Source: Eupeodes corollae | Lineage: Eukaryota; Arthropoda; Insecta; Diptera; Syrphidae | Assembly (NCBI RefSeq): GCF_945859685.1 | Contig: NC_079148.1 | Span: 6,138,001-6,202,000, forward strand | Direction: 5' to 3' | Length of the DNA stretch: 64,000 nucleotides | The notes under the pieces: model-generated | Seen by the model: the letters and a program-made list of their open reading frames with translations, nothing else | Told to the model about the DNA's origin: nothing | Databases searched by the model: none | In this document: positions 1 to 11,310 of the stretch, in pieces | Position numbering within the stretch: the stretch's first letter is position 1 | Layout of the letters: each line of letters begins with the position of its first letter | Made by a program: the position numbers and the translations under genes

Positions 1-479
1 TTTGGGTAATTTCAAAAATAATAAAACTATCCAACATTTGTATGTTAATGGTATTTATGAGCTTATAATTTCCCTTAAATTTGGGGAACTAAGATTACAA
101 TATTTTAACTAAACTGTCTTTGATATTTGGAAAGAAGAACTGTAACAGGGATTGAACTTTCTGAAAGGGCTTAAAGTTGATAAAGGAAATTCTTTTTATG
201 TTCCTAACATTGGTAAAATTAAGTAATTTTAGGTATTTTTTGAAATTGATGCTGAAAAGTTTGTCATTTCAATTATCAAATTATTTAGTCTTCATAAAAA
301 CAGCCTTTTATTTAATCGTAATGCAAAACCAAGTTTATTTAAAATCGATTACACTGATAGTTCTTGAGTTATATTGGGGATGGAAAAAGGTTCACTGAAC
401 GATAGATAAATCTGAATTCTATTATTTGAACCGACTCAAATAACAAGATTACAGTGAAAAGTGAAAGAGTATCCGCAGC
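1..479. other. AT-rich sequence without a supported gene
   Basis: Short open frames occur here but none shows a recognisable motif. The stretch around 180-420 could be a very decayed piece of a retroelement, but I could not place it. Confidence 0.5.
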
Positions 480-1480
480 TTTTTAGTTAAGGTATATTTT
501 GGCCAAACAATTGGCATGCAAACTCTTCAAAAAGGCGGAATTTATCCAGGTTCCGAAGCACAAGGGAATTACAGACCTGTTTAAGCAGTATTTCCAATAG
601 CTGATTAATAGGCTTGGCATTATGTAGGAAGTGGTTGACGAACAAAGCAGCATAAATCCAGTCGATGAATACCCAGTCTCGGCGTCCAGTATTGATGAGG
701 ATAAGAAAGCCATCCATAAGCTTAAGAACAACAACGGAACTTTTCCCATTTATTTGATTTTCTGGCTACTTGCACCAAATAAATAATTAAGTATGAAAAA
801 GGAAAAATACATCCAATGCTACGACGTACTACTTGGAGTTCATCTTTCTGTAACACATTGATCGGTACGTAACAGGGAAGCTTCAGACAAGCAAGATCAC
901 TGATAGACAAAATGTTCACCAATTTCAAGTAAAAACTTCAATGTTCTTATCGACTTCAAAGCCGCATATAATAGCAAAAGTCGCCAAGAACTTCTATTGG
1001 TGATATCAGAACTCGGATTCCCGAAAAACCACTGATAGAGATATACTGCATGACATCTCAAAATATATTTGCACCTGCAAAAGGTAACAGCTCATTAAAT
1101 CTATCATGTGATTTCTTCAACCTGGACCAAGAGATATGCTAACTTCTCCGTTATGTTATGACATCGACATTATCGGCTGCTCCAAGTGAGTTCTTCTGGA
1201 AGCATTCACAGACATTGTTAAACAGATTTAACGCAACAAATAAAACTTCTATCGCCTGTCTATCGCCTAGCACAAAACATCACTGGCATCAGAAATTTCG
1301 ACGTAGTCAAGGTCATGGAATTCGCTTACCTCCAGACATAAACAACAATTCCACGAGAGGGACGCCTTATAAGAAAAAGCCTAAAAATTAATTTCTGGAA
1401 AGTCATAGTCCTTGTTTAACAAAACTTTAGTTTTATCAGTTCTAATCTACGGCCGAGGTGCTGAGTGTTGGGCGATAATG
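480..1480 (+). pseudogene. Degenerate RTE-type non-LTR retrotransposon (RT fragments)
   Basis: Read across several frames on +, this region holds decayed blocks in the order of an RTE-type reverse transcriptase. Near 660-740 there is a linker resembling the stretch before RT (IDEDKKAIHKLKNN). Near 880 comes a piece like the conserved QCGFRPGxSTIDQIFT block, then near 945-1000 LIDFKAAYN, matching LFIDFKAAYDS in the better copy on the other strand. YDIDIIGCSK follows near 1160 (the YADDIDIIG active-site block with its adjacent residues damaged), and the thumb block LSVLIYGRGAECW near 1430-1470. Frames change repeatedly and stops interrupt it, so it cannot encode protein. It is the oldest-looking RTE copy here and runs towards the better preserved minus-strand copy that ends near 1665. 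Confidence 0.65.
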
Positions 1481-1664
1481 AAAAATGGGATTTGATATAC
1501 GCAAAAACTATAACTTGGGTAATAGTAACCAACTTACTTGGTAGGACGCAGAATATTGTGCAGTATAACGAGAAAAAATTCTTCGGCGAAAATTGGATGA
1601 ATGATTCAAACATGAATTTTACTCGCTTTATCAAGATTTGGATCAATTTCAAAGATTCATAACA

Positions 1665-2783
1665 CGTCACCTCAACCAACATGCTCTCCAGCCAGCTCCG
1701 TTCCTACCTAGATGTCTCCAGTTTTCGTCCCTCGGGATCGGATTCGAAGACCTTCCGGTCTGGAGCGTTGATGTCCATCCGCTCTACATGACCTAGCCAT
1801 CTAAGCCGTTGGACTTTAATTCTGCTAACTAGGTCAGTGTCACTGTACAGCCCGTACAGTTCGTCGTTATATCTTCTCCTCCATTCTCCCTCTATGCGTA
1901 CGGGACCAAACATCACACGAAGAATTTTTCTCTCGAAGCATCCTAACACGCTCTCATCTTTCTTTGACAGGGTCCAGGCCTCAGCGCCATAAATGAGAAC
2001 TGGGATGATGAGTGTCTTATAGATGGTGATTTTACATGCTCGAGAGAGGACTTTACTTCTCAATTGCCTTCTAAGTCCAAAGAAGCAGCGATTTGCAAGA
2101 GCTATTCTTCGTTTGATTTCAGAGCTGGTGTCGTTGTCTGTATTAATAGCGGTGCATAGGTAGACAAAGTCCTTAACTACCCAATAGTTATAGCTTTCCA
2201 TAGTGACGTTTTGTCCAAGACGTCGTCGTTCAGTCTCCTTTTTTGATGACAGCATATACTTGGTCTTACCTTCATTGACCACTAAACCCATCTTCTTCGG
2301 TTCCGTCGCAATGCTCAAAAACGCCCACTGACATCACGCTTTGATCTTCCAATTATGTCAATATCATCTGCGTATCCGAGTAATTGGATGGATCTTTGGA
2401 AGATTGTGACTCTAGTATTGACGGTTGAGTTTTGCACAATTCTTTCCAGAACCATGTTGAAGAAGTCGCATGACAGTGCATCGCCTTGTCTAAAACCTTT
2501 TTTTGACATCAAATGCATCGGTAAGATCTTTTCCGACCTTGATAGAGCAGCGTGCATTCTCCATCGTCATTCTAGACAAACGGATAAGTTTGACAGGGAT
2601 GCCAAAACTAGACATAGCTCTGTAGAGCTCTTCCTTATAGATGCTGTCATACGCGGCTTTAAAATCGATAAAGGGATGGTGGGTATCGATTTGAAGTTCC
2701 TGGGTTTTTTCCAAGATCTGTCGTAGTGTGAATATTTGGTCGATAGTGGACTTTCCTGGTCTGAAGCCACACTGATAAGGACC

Positions 2784-2790
<7 letters not shown>
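1665..2790 (-). pseudogene. RTE-type retrotransposon copy 1, 3' half (RT core and C-terminus)
   Basis: Minus-strand frames at 2834-2490, 2557-2315 and 2318-1704 form one reverse transcriptase broken by frameshifts. In order they show CGFRPGKSTIDQIFT, FIDFKAAYDSIYKEELY, the KGFRQGDALS template-grip block, LLGYADDIDIIGRSK with the YADD catalytic pair, the KMGLVVNEGKTKYM block, and a C-terminal region with IYGAEAWTL and RLRWLGHVERMD. The type resembles insect RTE-clade elements that carry an APE endonuclease at the N-terminus. The matching 5' half lies at 6420-7800; a Jockey-type element separates the two. The 3' boundary near 1665 is set by similarity to the other copy at 61.5 kb, which shares the CCTCAACCAACATG region. 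RTE is the best clade assignment from memory of the family, not from a search. Confidence 0.75.
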
Positions 2791-2824
<34 letters not shown>

Positions 2825-5800
2825 AAACACACACTCAAGGGGATATTACTACCCTTATTATGCAGATGCACAGTGTGAGCACTAGGAAGAGGAGAGAGGG
2901 TTTAAAAGGAGATGTCGGTGCACATTGGTTTTGAATTCCTGAATATTGCAATGACTAGGAAAGACAGAGTGTGGTAAGGCATTCCACATTCGCGTAGTAC
3001 GGCTAAAGAACGAATCTCTGTATTTGACAGTACGACCAAAGTTGGGCTCGAGGGTATACTGATGAGCATTCCTAGAAGCGCGAGTATTACGGTTGAACTG
3101 TTTAAGGGGAGGAATGCAACTGGCTATTTCACTAGAGCATAAGCCGTTAAAATAACGGTAAAAAAGGGTCAGACAAGAGACCTTGCGACGATGTTCAAGC
3201 GAAGTAAATGAACTTATGATGATATTATCACCTATCAATTTAAATGCTCTACGTTCAATACTATCCAAGAGGCTTAAGTAAGTTGCAGGAGCACCAGCCC
3301 AGAGATGGGAGTTATACTCAAGCTTTGGACGTATGTAAGTCTTGTAGATAACAGCCAGATCAGAAGGTGTGAAATATTTCTTGCATCGCCTAAGAAAACC
3401 CAAACACCTTGCGGCATTTTTGGCGACATCGCGTATGTGATCATTCCATAAGAGGTGGTTGGTGACACACATACCGAGAATATCGAGGTGTTCAGTCTCA
3501 TTGATGCAAGTGCCATCCATGGATAATGGCAATGGGGGTATATCTCGCTTTAACGATACAAGACAGCATTGGGTTTTCGAAGCATTAAATTCCACGCGGT
3601 TTTTTAATCCCCATTGAACAATGCTGTTTAGATCGGAATTTAATGAGCTTATCATATTTTGTCGTTGCAGTTCCACATCCGAAGAAGAGGGATGTGAATC
3701 TGAAAACGAATATGAAAAGCTAAGAGTACTATCGTCAGCGAAACAATGTATTGGATTAGATGTTACAGACAGAAGATCATTAATAAAAATGAGAAAGAGT
3801 GTTGGGGATAAAACAGAGCCCTGGGGCACACCAGCATTTATTTTATGGTTTTCAGACTTGAATCCATCCAATACTACTTGTATTGAACGATCCGAAAGGT
3901 AATTACTAATCCAATGAAGCAGGGATTCATGAAAACCGAAAGCACGCATTTTCGATAAGAGAGCCTGATGCCAAACCCTATCAAATGCTTTTGAAATATC
4001 AAGTGCAATAATCTTACTTTCTCCAAAACGATGTAAAGATTTGGTCCACTGTTCGGTGAGATGAACCATGAGATCACCAGTGGACCTATTGCTACGAAAG
4101 CCGTATTGCCGGTCATTAAGAAGCTTTCGATCTTCAAGATATTTCTTGAGCTGATAATTAATCAGCGTTTCCATGACCTTGGAAAGAAGGGACGTAAGTG
4201 CAATCGGTCGGTAGTTAGAGGGTGAGGAAGATTCGCCTTTTTTGGGAATAGGCTGGACAAATGCCGTTTTCCATCCGCTCGGAACGAGACCTGAGGAGTA
4301 GGACAGATGAAAAAGCTTACGCAGTGGTTTTGCCAGCGTTGAAGAACACCTCTTCAGAACAATAGCGGGGATACCATCCGGACCAGCGGATTTATGTGTG
4401 TTTAGATCTCTTAGGACTCTTGCCACAGTACGAGTGCGAAAAAAGATTGGTCCCATAGAATCACTAACTCGCTCAAGTACAGGCGGAGTCATAACACTCA
4501 CTGGCAGCGTAGAATTGGCGGCGAACTGCCTAGCAAAGAGATTAGCTTTCTCTAAAGAGCTAACAAAAGGAGTGTCATTATCAACGAGCGTAGGAACCGA
4601 AGAAGAGGAAGAATTCCTCATGTTTTTTACAAATGACCAAAAATTTTTACTGCCTTTGGGACATTGCAGTATTTTTTGCCGTAAATTTTGGTCATGTAAA
4701 AATTTGGTCCGTCGAATATGGGCGTTGCAGGCCTTCCTGGCTTGTTTGAACTTTTTCCGGCTTTCCTCAGTACGGTTGGCTTTATAGCAACGGAAACTAA
4801 CCTCTTTGACCCTAATAACCTCTTTACAGCTCGCATCAAACCAAGCGTTTCCCTTGGGTCTGATGCTTTTAACCCTATTCGGGATAAAAGTTCTCATTCC
4901 CAGGAGAATCAAACTTGTGATCATATCAGCGCTGGCGTCAACGTCACTATCGAGGAAGCATAGTGACCAGTTAAAGATCCTGAAGTAATTATTGAGACCG
5001 TCCCAGTTGGCTTTCTCGTATTGCCAAACGGTTCTCTTAGGAGCTCTTTCTTTAACTGGATTTTTGCACGAGAAATTTGCTGATATAACACAATGGTCAG
5101 ATGTGCCTAGAGGAGATAGAACACTAACAGTGTACTTATCAGGGTCAGAGGTAAGAAACAAGTCAAGAGTGTTTTCTGCTCGACCTTCAACGTCCGATAT
5201 TCGGGTTGGCTCGTTGACAAGCTGAGTTAGGTGGTTCAACTCAGCGAAGATTTCTGCACACACTCCATCGGGTGTTGTCTGGCCTGAATGTTGAAGCCAT
5301 GAAGAATTGTGTACATTGAAATCGCCCGTAACAACGATTTCAGTGCGAGGATAGGACGAAACAATTCTTTGGATGGAATCAGACAAAGCATCAAATTCAC
5401 GAGAAGTTGATACTCTGTCTAAATTTGGGCTTCGATAAAGGAAGCAGTAGTGAATGATTTGCTTATTCACGGAGAATTTAAACCACATATAATTAAAAAA
5501 GGAATTGGTGCAAAGACCATATTGTGGTAAGAGCTGATAAGCAACATCATTCCTAATGTATATGGCGAGGCCATGGTGGGAAAAGAATAAAGGCACCAAG
5601 CTATACCCATGAATAAAAAATTCAGCAGGATCGGAATCCTCACCTACTTGGGTTTCACTTAGTGCCAAAACAGCTGGCCTGTATGAAACAGTATGGCGGT
5701 ATGCTAACAAAAAATTTGCCCTTAGCCCACGAATATTACAATAATCTACTCTGAATTGTCCAGTCATTGCAAAATAAAAAATGTCTAAAACCAATACAGA

Positions 5801-6419
5801 TAGAGATGAAAAATAGAATTCACTGAATTGAAACACAGAATAATTATCAATACCCTTCACTGCTAGTGTTATGCCTTAACAGTGACGAGAACCGATCCGA
5901 CCCTGTGATGCAAAACAGTAAATTCAATTCAAATAATCTGCTGAAACACAGATTAGCAAATGCACCAATTCCAATTGTAATTGATACATAAACTAGGCTG
6001 TGCAACTGTGGAAGAAGGGGAAAGTAAGGATGGGATGGTACTCACTGTGAAGTGCTGTGCTGAGTGGCTTATCATTTTTTTGTTTTTGGTGTGTTTTTGT
6101 TGTTTTTTGAGTGGCGTGATTTCTATGATATTTTATTATGGGGTTGCACTATTGTTTTTTTTGTTGTTGTTTTTTTTTTTGGAACCACTAATATTAATTT
6201 ATGTTTATTTTTTTGTTATGGTAAATTATTGTTATTTTTGTTTGTTTATACTGTTTGTGTATATGTTTAATTGGTATTAAATTTATTTGATGACAAAAAA
6301 AAAAAAAAAAAACCGCTCCACGACACGTTTACGAACAATAAAAATAAAAAAGAACGAGCACAGACAGAACGGAGACGCACAACACAGGGGCAACCTTCCC
6401 CAACAAAGGTTCACTGACA
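2791..6419 (-). mobile_element. Jockey-type non-LTR retrotransposon, copy A, inserted in RTE copy 1
   Basis: The element ends with 29 T on the + strand (2791-2819), which is the poly(A) tail of a minus-strand element. It carries one long ORF (2882-5767) and a leader upstream of it. Its outer limit near 6419 is inferred because RTE sequence resumes at about 6420 exactly where the copy at 62.5 kb says it should. The leader contains an A18-type tract on + at about 6295-6312, so it may be composite. No separate ORF1 (gag-like) was seen in 5768-6419. No clean target-site duplication was found; the flanks read CCAATCAGG on one side and TTGACGAATGG on the other, contiguous in the uninterrupted relative. 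Four shorter copies of the same family occur at about 11.2, 17, 30 and 49 kb. Confidence 0.75.
2882..5767 (-). CDS. Jockey/CR1-group retrotransposon ORF2: APE endonuclease plus reverse transcriptase, intact
   Basis: About 961 codons with no stop. The open frame extends to 5860 but only from a GTG; the first ATG is at 5767 and is the likely start, just before the conserved endonuclease start VDYCNIRGLRANF. The endonuclease domain spans about residues 8-235, with ALSET, VTGDFNVHN and GTSDHCVI as its catalytic blocks. After a basic linker the reverse transcriptase follows: KSAGPDGIP near residue 455, NYRPIALTS near 515, QYGFRSNRST, IIALDISKAFDRVWH, AGVPQGSVLSP and the CFADDSTL active site near 675. 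A thumb and C-terminal region follow; no RNase H domain is visible. Family knowledge: the protein nicks genomic DNA and primes reverse transcription of its own RNA there. The nearly identical blocks in the other four copies support the reading frame. Whether it belongs to Jockey proper or to a CR1-like clade cannot be settled by eye. Confidence 0.85.
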   Translation of the reverse strand: MTGQFRVDYCNIRGLRANFLLAYRHTVSYRPAVLALSETQVGEDSDPAEFFIHGYSLVPLFFSHHGLAIYIRNDVAYQLLPQYGLCTNSFFNYMWFKFSVNKQIIHYCFLYRSPNLDRVSTSREFDALSDSIQRIVSSYPRTEIVVTGDFNVHNSSWLQHSGQTTPDGVCAEIFAELNHLTQLVNEPTRISDVEGRAENTLDLFLTSDPDKYTVSVLSPLGTSDHCVISANFSCKNPVKERAPKRTVWQYEKANWDGLNNYFRIFNWSLCFLDSDVDASADMITSLILLGMRTFIPNRVKSIRPKGNAWFDASCKEVIRVKEVSFRCYKANRTEESRKKFKQARKACNAHIRRTKFLHDQNLRQKILQCPKGSKNFWSFVKNMRNSSSSSVPTLVDNDTPFVSSLEKANLFARQFAANSTLPVSVMTPPVLERVSDSMGPIFFRTRTVARVLRDLNTHKSAGPDGIPAIVLKRCSSTLAKPLRKLFHLSYSSGLVPSGWKTAFVQPIPKKGESSSPSNYRPIALTSLLSKVMETLINYQLKKYLEDRKLLNDRQYGFRSNRSTGDLMVHLTEQWTKSLHRFGESKIIALDISKAFDRVWHQALLSKMRAFGFHESLLHWISNYLSDRSIQVVLDGFKSENHKINAGVPQGSVLSPTLFLIFINDLLSVTSNPIHCFADDSTLSFSYSFSDSHPSSSDVELQRQNMISSLNSDLNSIVQWGLKNRVEFNASKTQCCLVSLKRDIPPLPLSMDGTCINETEHLDILGMCVTNHLLWNDHIRDVAKNAARCLGFLRRCKKYFTPSDLAVIYKTYIRPKLEYNSHLWAGAPATYLSLLDSIERRAFKLIGDNIIISSFTSLEHRRKVSCLTLFYRYFNGLCSSEIASCIPPLKQFNRNTRASRNAHQYTLEPNFGRTVKYRDSFFSRTTRMWNALPHSVFPSHCNIQEFKTNVHRHLLLNPLSSS

Positions 6420-7800
6420 ACTTGACGAATGGCTTCAGACGTTCACATAATACGGCAGAGAGGATCTTATATGCAATGTTAAGGAGACTGATGCCTCTGT
6501 AGTAAGCACAGTTTAGAGGGTCTCCTTTCTTATGTATCGGGCACACTATGCTGAGATTCCACACATCGGGCATGCTTACTTCCGACCATATTCTGCAGAT
6601 GAGTTGGTGCATGCTCCGTATCTAGTCATCGCCTGCTACATCTTCACTTCGTCAAGGTCGGGTAGGCGGAATTGTTGATCTGCGTCGCCTTGGTTGAATG
6701 GTTCTATCTCCCTTTCATCGAAATTCGGTTCGTCATCGCCGTTATATAATTTGGAGAAGTGATCTTTCTATATTCTCAGCACCAACTGTGGTTCTACTAT
6801 GATGTTCCGCTGATCGTCTTTACAGGCTTCGGTTCGTGGCTGGTACCCTTTTAAAGTTTTTTTTACCTTTTGGTAAAATTTACGAACCTCATTCCTGTTT
6901 TGACATCCCTCTATTTCCTCGATCGGGTGCTTCTCATGCTCTCTTTTTTTTCCATCAAAGAAGCCGGTGTTCCTCTCTCCTCTTCTGCTCGTATGGCTCG
7001 CGAGCAGCTCTAATCCTTTTGTGCAGGGGTTTCGCTGCGGTGGCTGTGTGAAACCTAGCACTTCAGAGGCGGCAACTCTGGTGGCTGAAAGGCAATGTTG
7101 CCACTGGTTTTCAATGCTTAATGCAGGCAGCATAGGACTTCTTAAGAGGTTATTAGAAACTCGATCGAAAAGGACATGGCAGTCTCTTGCGATTGTAGCC
7201 GTCTAGCGTCGAATCTTCTCACGGTACTTCCTTCTTTTTGCTGGGATCACGATATCCGTAGCCGTACCTTGGCTACAACGAGGTAGTAGTCCGAGTCAAT
7301 GTTGGCCTCTCGGAATGTTCGGATATCCTGTATACTGGAGAAGTGTCTGCGTGAACTGCGCACTAGCTACCAGAACATCTCGCCCCGTAGCGAAATCGAC
7401 CAACCTGAATCCGTTGTCGGAGGTGGTGTCGTGGAGGCTGTATCTCCCGATTATGCCACCGAAGATGTCTTCTCGTCCTAGCTTGGCATTAAAATCTCCT
7501 TCGACAATTTTAATGTCATAGCCAGGGCAATGCTCATATGTCTGTCCAAGAGCTCGAAGAATATGTCTTTGGTGTCTTCATCTTGCTCCTTTGTTGGGGC
7601 ATGCGCGCATATTAGGCTTATGTTGGCGAATTTAGCTTTGATGCGGATTGTCGTGATGCGCTCGCTCACACTGTTAAAACTCAAGACTTTTTGCCTGAGT
7701 CTAGTTCCAACAACAAATCCGCACTCAAATAGACGCTGTCTTTGTTCTCGGTAGCAGTCGCCGTAGTATATATAGCAGGCTCCTTACAGGCCTAAGCTCC
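6420..7800 (-). pseudogene. RTE-type retrotransposon copy 1, 5' half (endonuclease and start of RT)
   Basis: Reading down the minus strand from about 7790, broken frames give an APE endonuclease: SVSERITTIRIKAKF and ISLICAHAPTKE near 7680-7590, then the FNAKLG/GRYSLHD-like region near 7480-7400. A linker with HEKHPIEEIEGCQNRNEVRKF follows (7133-6768), and the first RT blocks VCPIHKKGDP and YRGISLLNIAYKILS at 6612-6430. Compared with copy 2 at 61.5-63.6 kb, about 85 bases are missing near 7345, including the DHIAID-type catalytic histidine block, so the endonuclease is dead. The sequence stops at about 6420, where the Jockey element begins, and continues at 2790. Confidence 0.7.
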
Positions 7801-10800
7801 GAATATGTCGAAGATATGTGTGAATATCGCGAACAGGAAATTTACAAAATAAAACCGGCAAATTAGAACGTCCTAAAGGAATCAATTTAATAAAACAATA
7901 ATTCAAGAAATTCCAAAGTCCACACTGCAATTGGTCATAAGTAACTTTTTAATAAGGTGCCACTTCAAGAACAATTGAATATTTTTAATAAGATTTAATA
8001 ATCTTTTGAATTATATAAATTACAATAAAATAAATGTTCTCTAAAAAAATGTATTCAAGTTTCTTAATCTAGCAAAATTCCTCAGCCACCCTGTATTGGA
8101 CTTGCCAACCCTTTATTTCACACATTTTAAATTAATTATTTAATTTTCGACACTATTTTATGAATGTTGAATAGTTTTTATAGTGTCCCAAGACAACTTT
8201 TTAATTTTGACCTTCTGAAATATCAAAAAACTTCATTGACCATTCCTCCAGAGATTACCGAGTTAAAGAGCGAAACACTATTTCCGTCAGCCTCTTGATA
8301 ATGATGACCATATAAAGTATCTTTTAGGCCTTGAAATACTTCTCTTTATGTATAGTTAATGTAAACTTTATTTTGAAATGATATTTCTTACTTCCCTTAT
8401 ATAATGGAAACAAAATCGTAAAGAAAAATATTCGACTTATTTCATACTTTAGAATTTATCTTTATTTCTTACAACAACAAAAAAACTCTAAATTATTCAT
8501 AAACATAAACTAACTACAAGAACTAAAAATGTGGCATAGATGTGTTTAAATGTTATGCCAGAAAAATTATTGGTTAACTTTAAATCATAAAACTAAAATA
8601 GGCCAAAACTATATTTAATCTAATCCAAGAACATATAACTTCTGACCTAATGACCAAAAACTATAACAAAGGAAATTCTTCGTGAATTAACAATAAATGC
8701 CTTTCAGTTCTTCCTCTAGAAATTCTTTGCTCTTGGTTCATTTTCCTCATTCCAAATTCCACTACATAGAGCGCTTGTGGCTCCTTCAGAAAGGACTATT
8801 TATATACCATTCTTTTTTGTGTATGTCCTTAAGTTCCTTCGCAAAAAAACTTACTTTGTTTAAATGATCAAGATATAAAAACGTCATATTCAGAAGTATG
8901 TATTATGGACACACAAAAAAACGTTGTCTTTATTCTTCTTCTTCTTCATAATTTGACCCAGTCTCAGGGAATGTGTGCTCTAACCACACAAGCTCATTGA
9001 AATTCATAAATGAAATTGCTCATCCTCCAGAACTCCAGAATAAATTGTCATATAAACTTAGCTCTTTATGGCGTCTTGAAAGGCACACAAATTTTCTACT
9101 CGACTAGCGACGAATGGAAATCGAAAATTTATGAACCTCTTCTAACCGCCATTCACTATCGCCATACCACACCACTCCGACTCACCAACCCACAATTTTA
9201 GTATTATGCTGGTGGACAAGCCTGGATGGGCGCTCTCATATAATAATTGCAATTTGGACGTTTGAGTTCATTGCTGAAGCTGAATCATTTCTTCTTCCTC
9301 TTCCTTGGATTCGGCTTTGGCTTTGGCTTCCTGTTCCTTGCGGTCGTCTTTTGACTATATTCACGGCTGCTTGGAGAAAGATCTAGTTCATCGTTACCAT
9401 AATACGGTTGCCAAATTACTCAAATCCATAAGTTCAGAAGTCCATGCCACTGAATTTGTCAACTTTTAAAAAATGACCATATATTCAAAAATAATAAAGT
9501 TAATATTCTTACGAATTTCTGAGGAAGCAGACAAGTTTAGAATACCCAAAGTATTATTAGAGTTCCACATTTTCTGGTACCACTGCTTTATCTTATCGAC
9601 AAAAAAACAATTAATCAACATTGGTAACCATGGCCTAAAGAAGTAATTGAAGAGGCTACTTAAACTTTCGCTTTGCCTGCGGTTACTTTATTTCTGTCTT
9701 TTGCCCAACAGAGTTTTACTTTCAAAAAGAATGAAAATAAAAATTATATTCCAAGAACATGGAGAAGTTTATGGGTTGGGTACCCTTAATTGATGGTGAT
9801 GCCTTCAAACGTCCACACTAACCGATTTCTGGATGAATTCAGGTTTTAAGTACCAAGAAGAAGAGCTTCTATAAATCCATTGCATTTTTGAAAAACTCTT
9901 TGACCGCATTGAAAATTTATATTCTGTGTTTACCCACAAATTGAGATCTAAAGATGTATAAAAATATTTCAATGGAATCACTAGATTTTGGCAGCTTTCC
10001 TTAAATCCTTAAAGAGGCAGACTGTGGCTTGAGAAATTTATAAAAAATACAAACACAAATTTTAAAGATTCAATTGATCTCGCGTGGTTTTATTTTTTGT
10101 TAGGGTTTTAAGGTCAAATGAGCTTCTTTTTTTTGAAGATAAGACAGGGCCAGAAACACTAGTTTCAAAAATATGGAATCATTTTTGAATCGAATCAAGC
10201 TTCTTCAGGAGGCAACACTCAATGCAAAATTAAAAAAAAGTATTCAAATCAAACTCCTGGTTAAAACTTTATGTTCCTAGGCAGAACAACCTCTTCATGA
10301 AAAGCGAAAGTTTTCCCATGAGTCAGTGAATATTTGCAAAAAGAAAATTCAAGTTGAAGAAGGCCAAAGACATGTCAAGTCATCATTGCTTGAAGAACTT
10401 GAACTCTCAATCCTTGTTATTTTATAAAAGTCAATACCATCCGTCGATGTTTCATGAATTATTAAGTGTAGCAAATTCGATGATGTATTTCATAACTTTG
10501 GAAACTAACTTATTTCTTCCGCTTGTGTTTAAGGTTCATTGATATTGAAAGTGTTTTTAATAATAAAATAGACAAATATCAAGAAGTTTTTGAAAACATT
10601 AACCCAAAAACAACATTTAAGAATACTTATAGCAAAATTAGTATACTTTTTCAATTTTCACCGCGGGGAGTTAAATATTGTGACAAATACTGAAATGACA
10701 TTTTGAAAATCAGCTGAGTTTCGAACTTTTGTCTCTAAAGGAGATTCTCTACATACTTGGTTTATTTTTTTTAATTATGCAACATAGGTGGCGCACTTAG

Positions 10801-11166
10801 GCTGATAAATTTTTCTAATCAATTTGTGTCAAGTTTATCAATTGCATTCGAGTTGAAAGTTTAAATTGGGAATCATCAGAAGACTTTAAGGAAGCTCAAA
10901 ATTGTACACTAAATGTTGCCCAATAATCTACGCCAATTAAAAATTTTGTAGTAAATTAAAAGTAAAACATTAGCAATAACCTAACAGCTGACAGTTCTGG
11001 ATTAATAAAAGTAGAGGGCTGTAAGAATGGACATTTTTATTAGATTTTCGAACAACTATACTTAATTGGAAAGATAAATTAGATATTGAAAGACAAAACC
11101 TGCTATTTTTCTTGGTGGTGTTCTTCAGCAATGACCGAACCAAGTTGTAAGCACTCAAATGATCGA
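7801..11166. other. AT-rich region without a supported gene
   Basis: No reading frame longer than about 63 codons and no recognised domain. A CTTCTT-type tract lies near 8930-8950 and an imperfect GGCTTT repeat near 9310-9330. The block at about 9570-10620 has the patchy look of an old transposon, but I could not match it to a family. Confidence 0.5.
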
Positions 11167-11310
11167 AGGCTTCTTAATAAACGGCAGTATAGCTTTCGTA
11201 GCAATAGGTTTACTGGTTATCTGGTTCTCACCGAACATTAAAGAAATCTTTACAACGTTTTGGAGGAAGTAAGATTATTGTAATTGATATTTCAAAACAT
11301 TTAATAGAGG
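11167..11310 (+). mobile_element. Jockey copy B, short RT fragment
   Basis: About 140 bases match the RT core of the Jockey family: a block like LLNDRQYGFRSNR, then KIIxxDISK. Small indels break the frame. It abuts the RTE-like relic that starts near 11310. Confidence 0.65.

Noticed and set aside
5981..6280. Hydrophobic 99-codon frame on +
   Set aside because: Made of T-rich sequence in the Jockey leader; the apparent membrane segments come from T runs.
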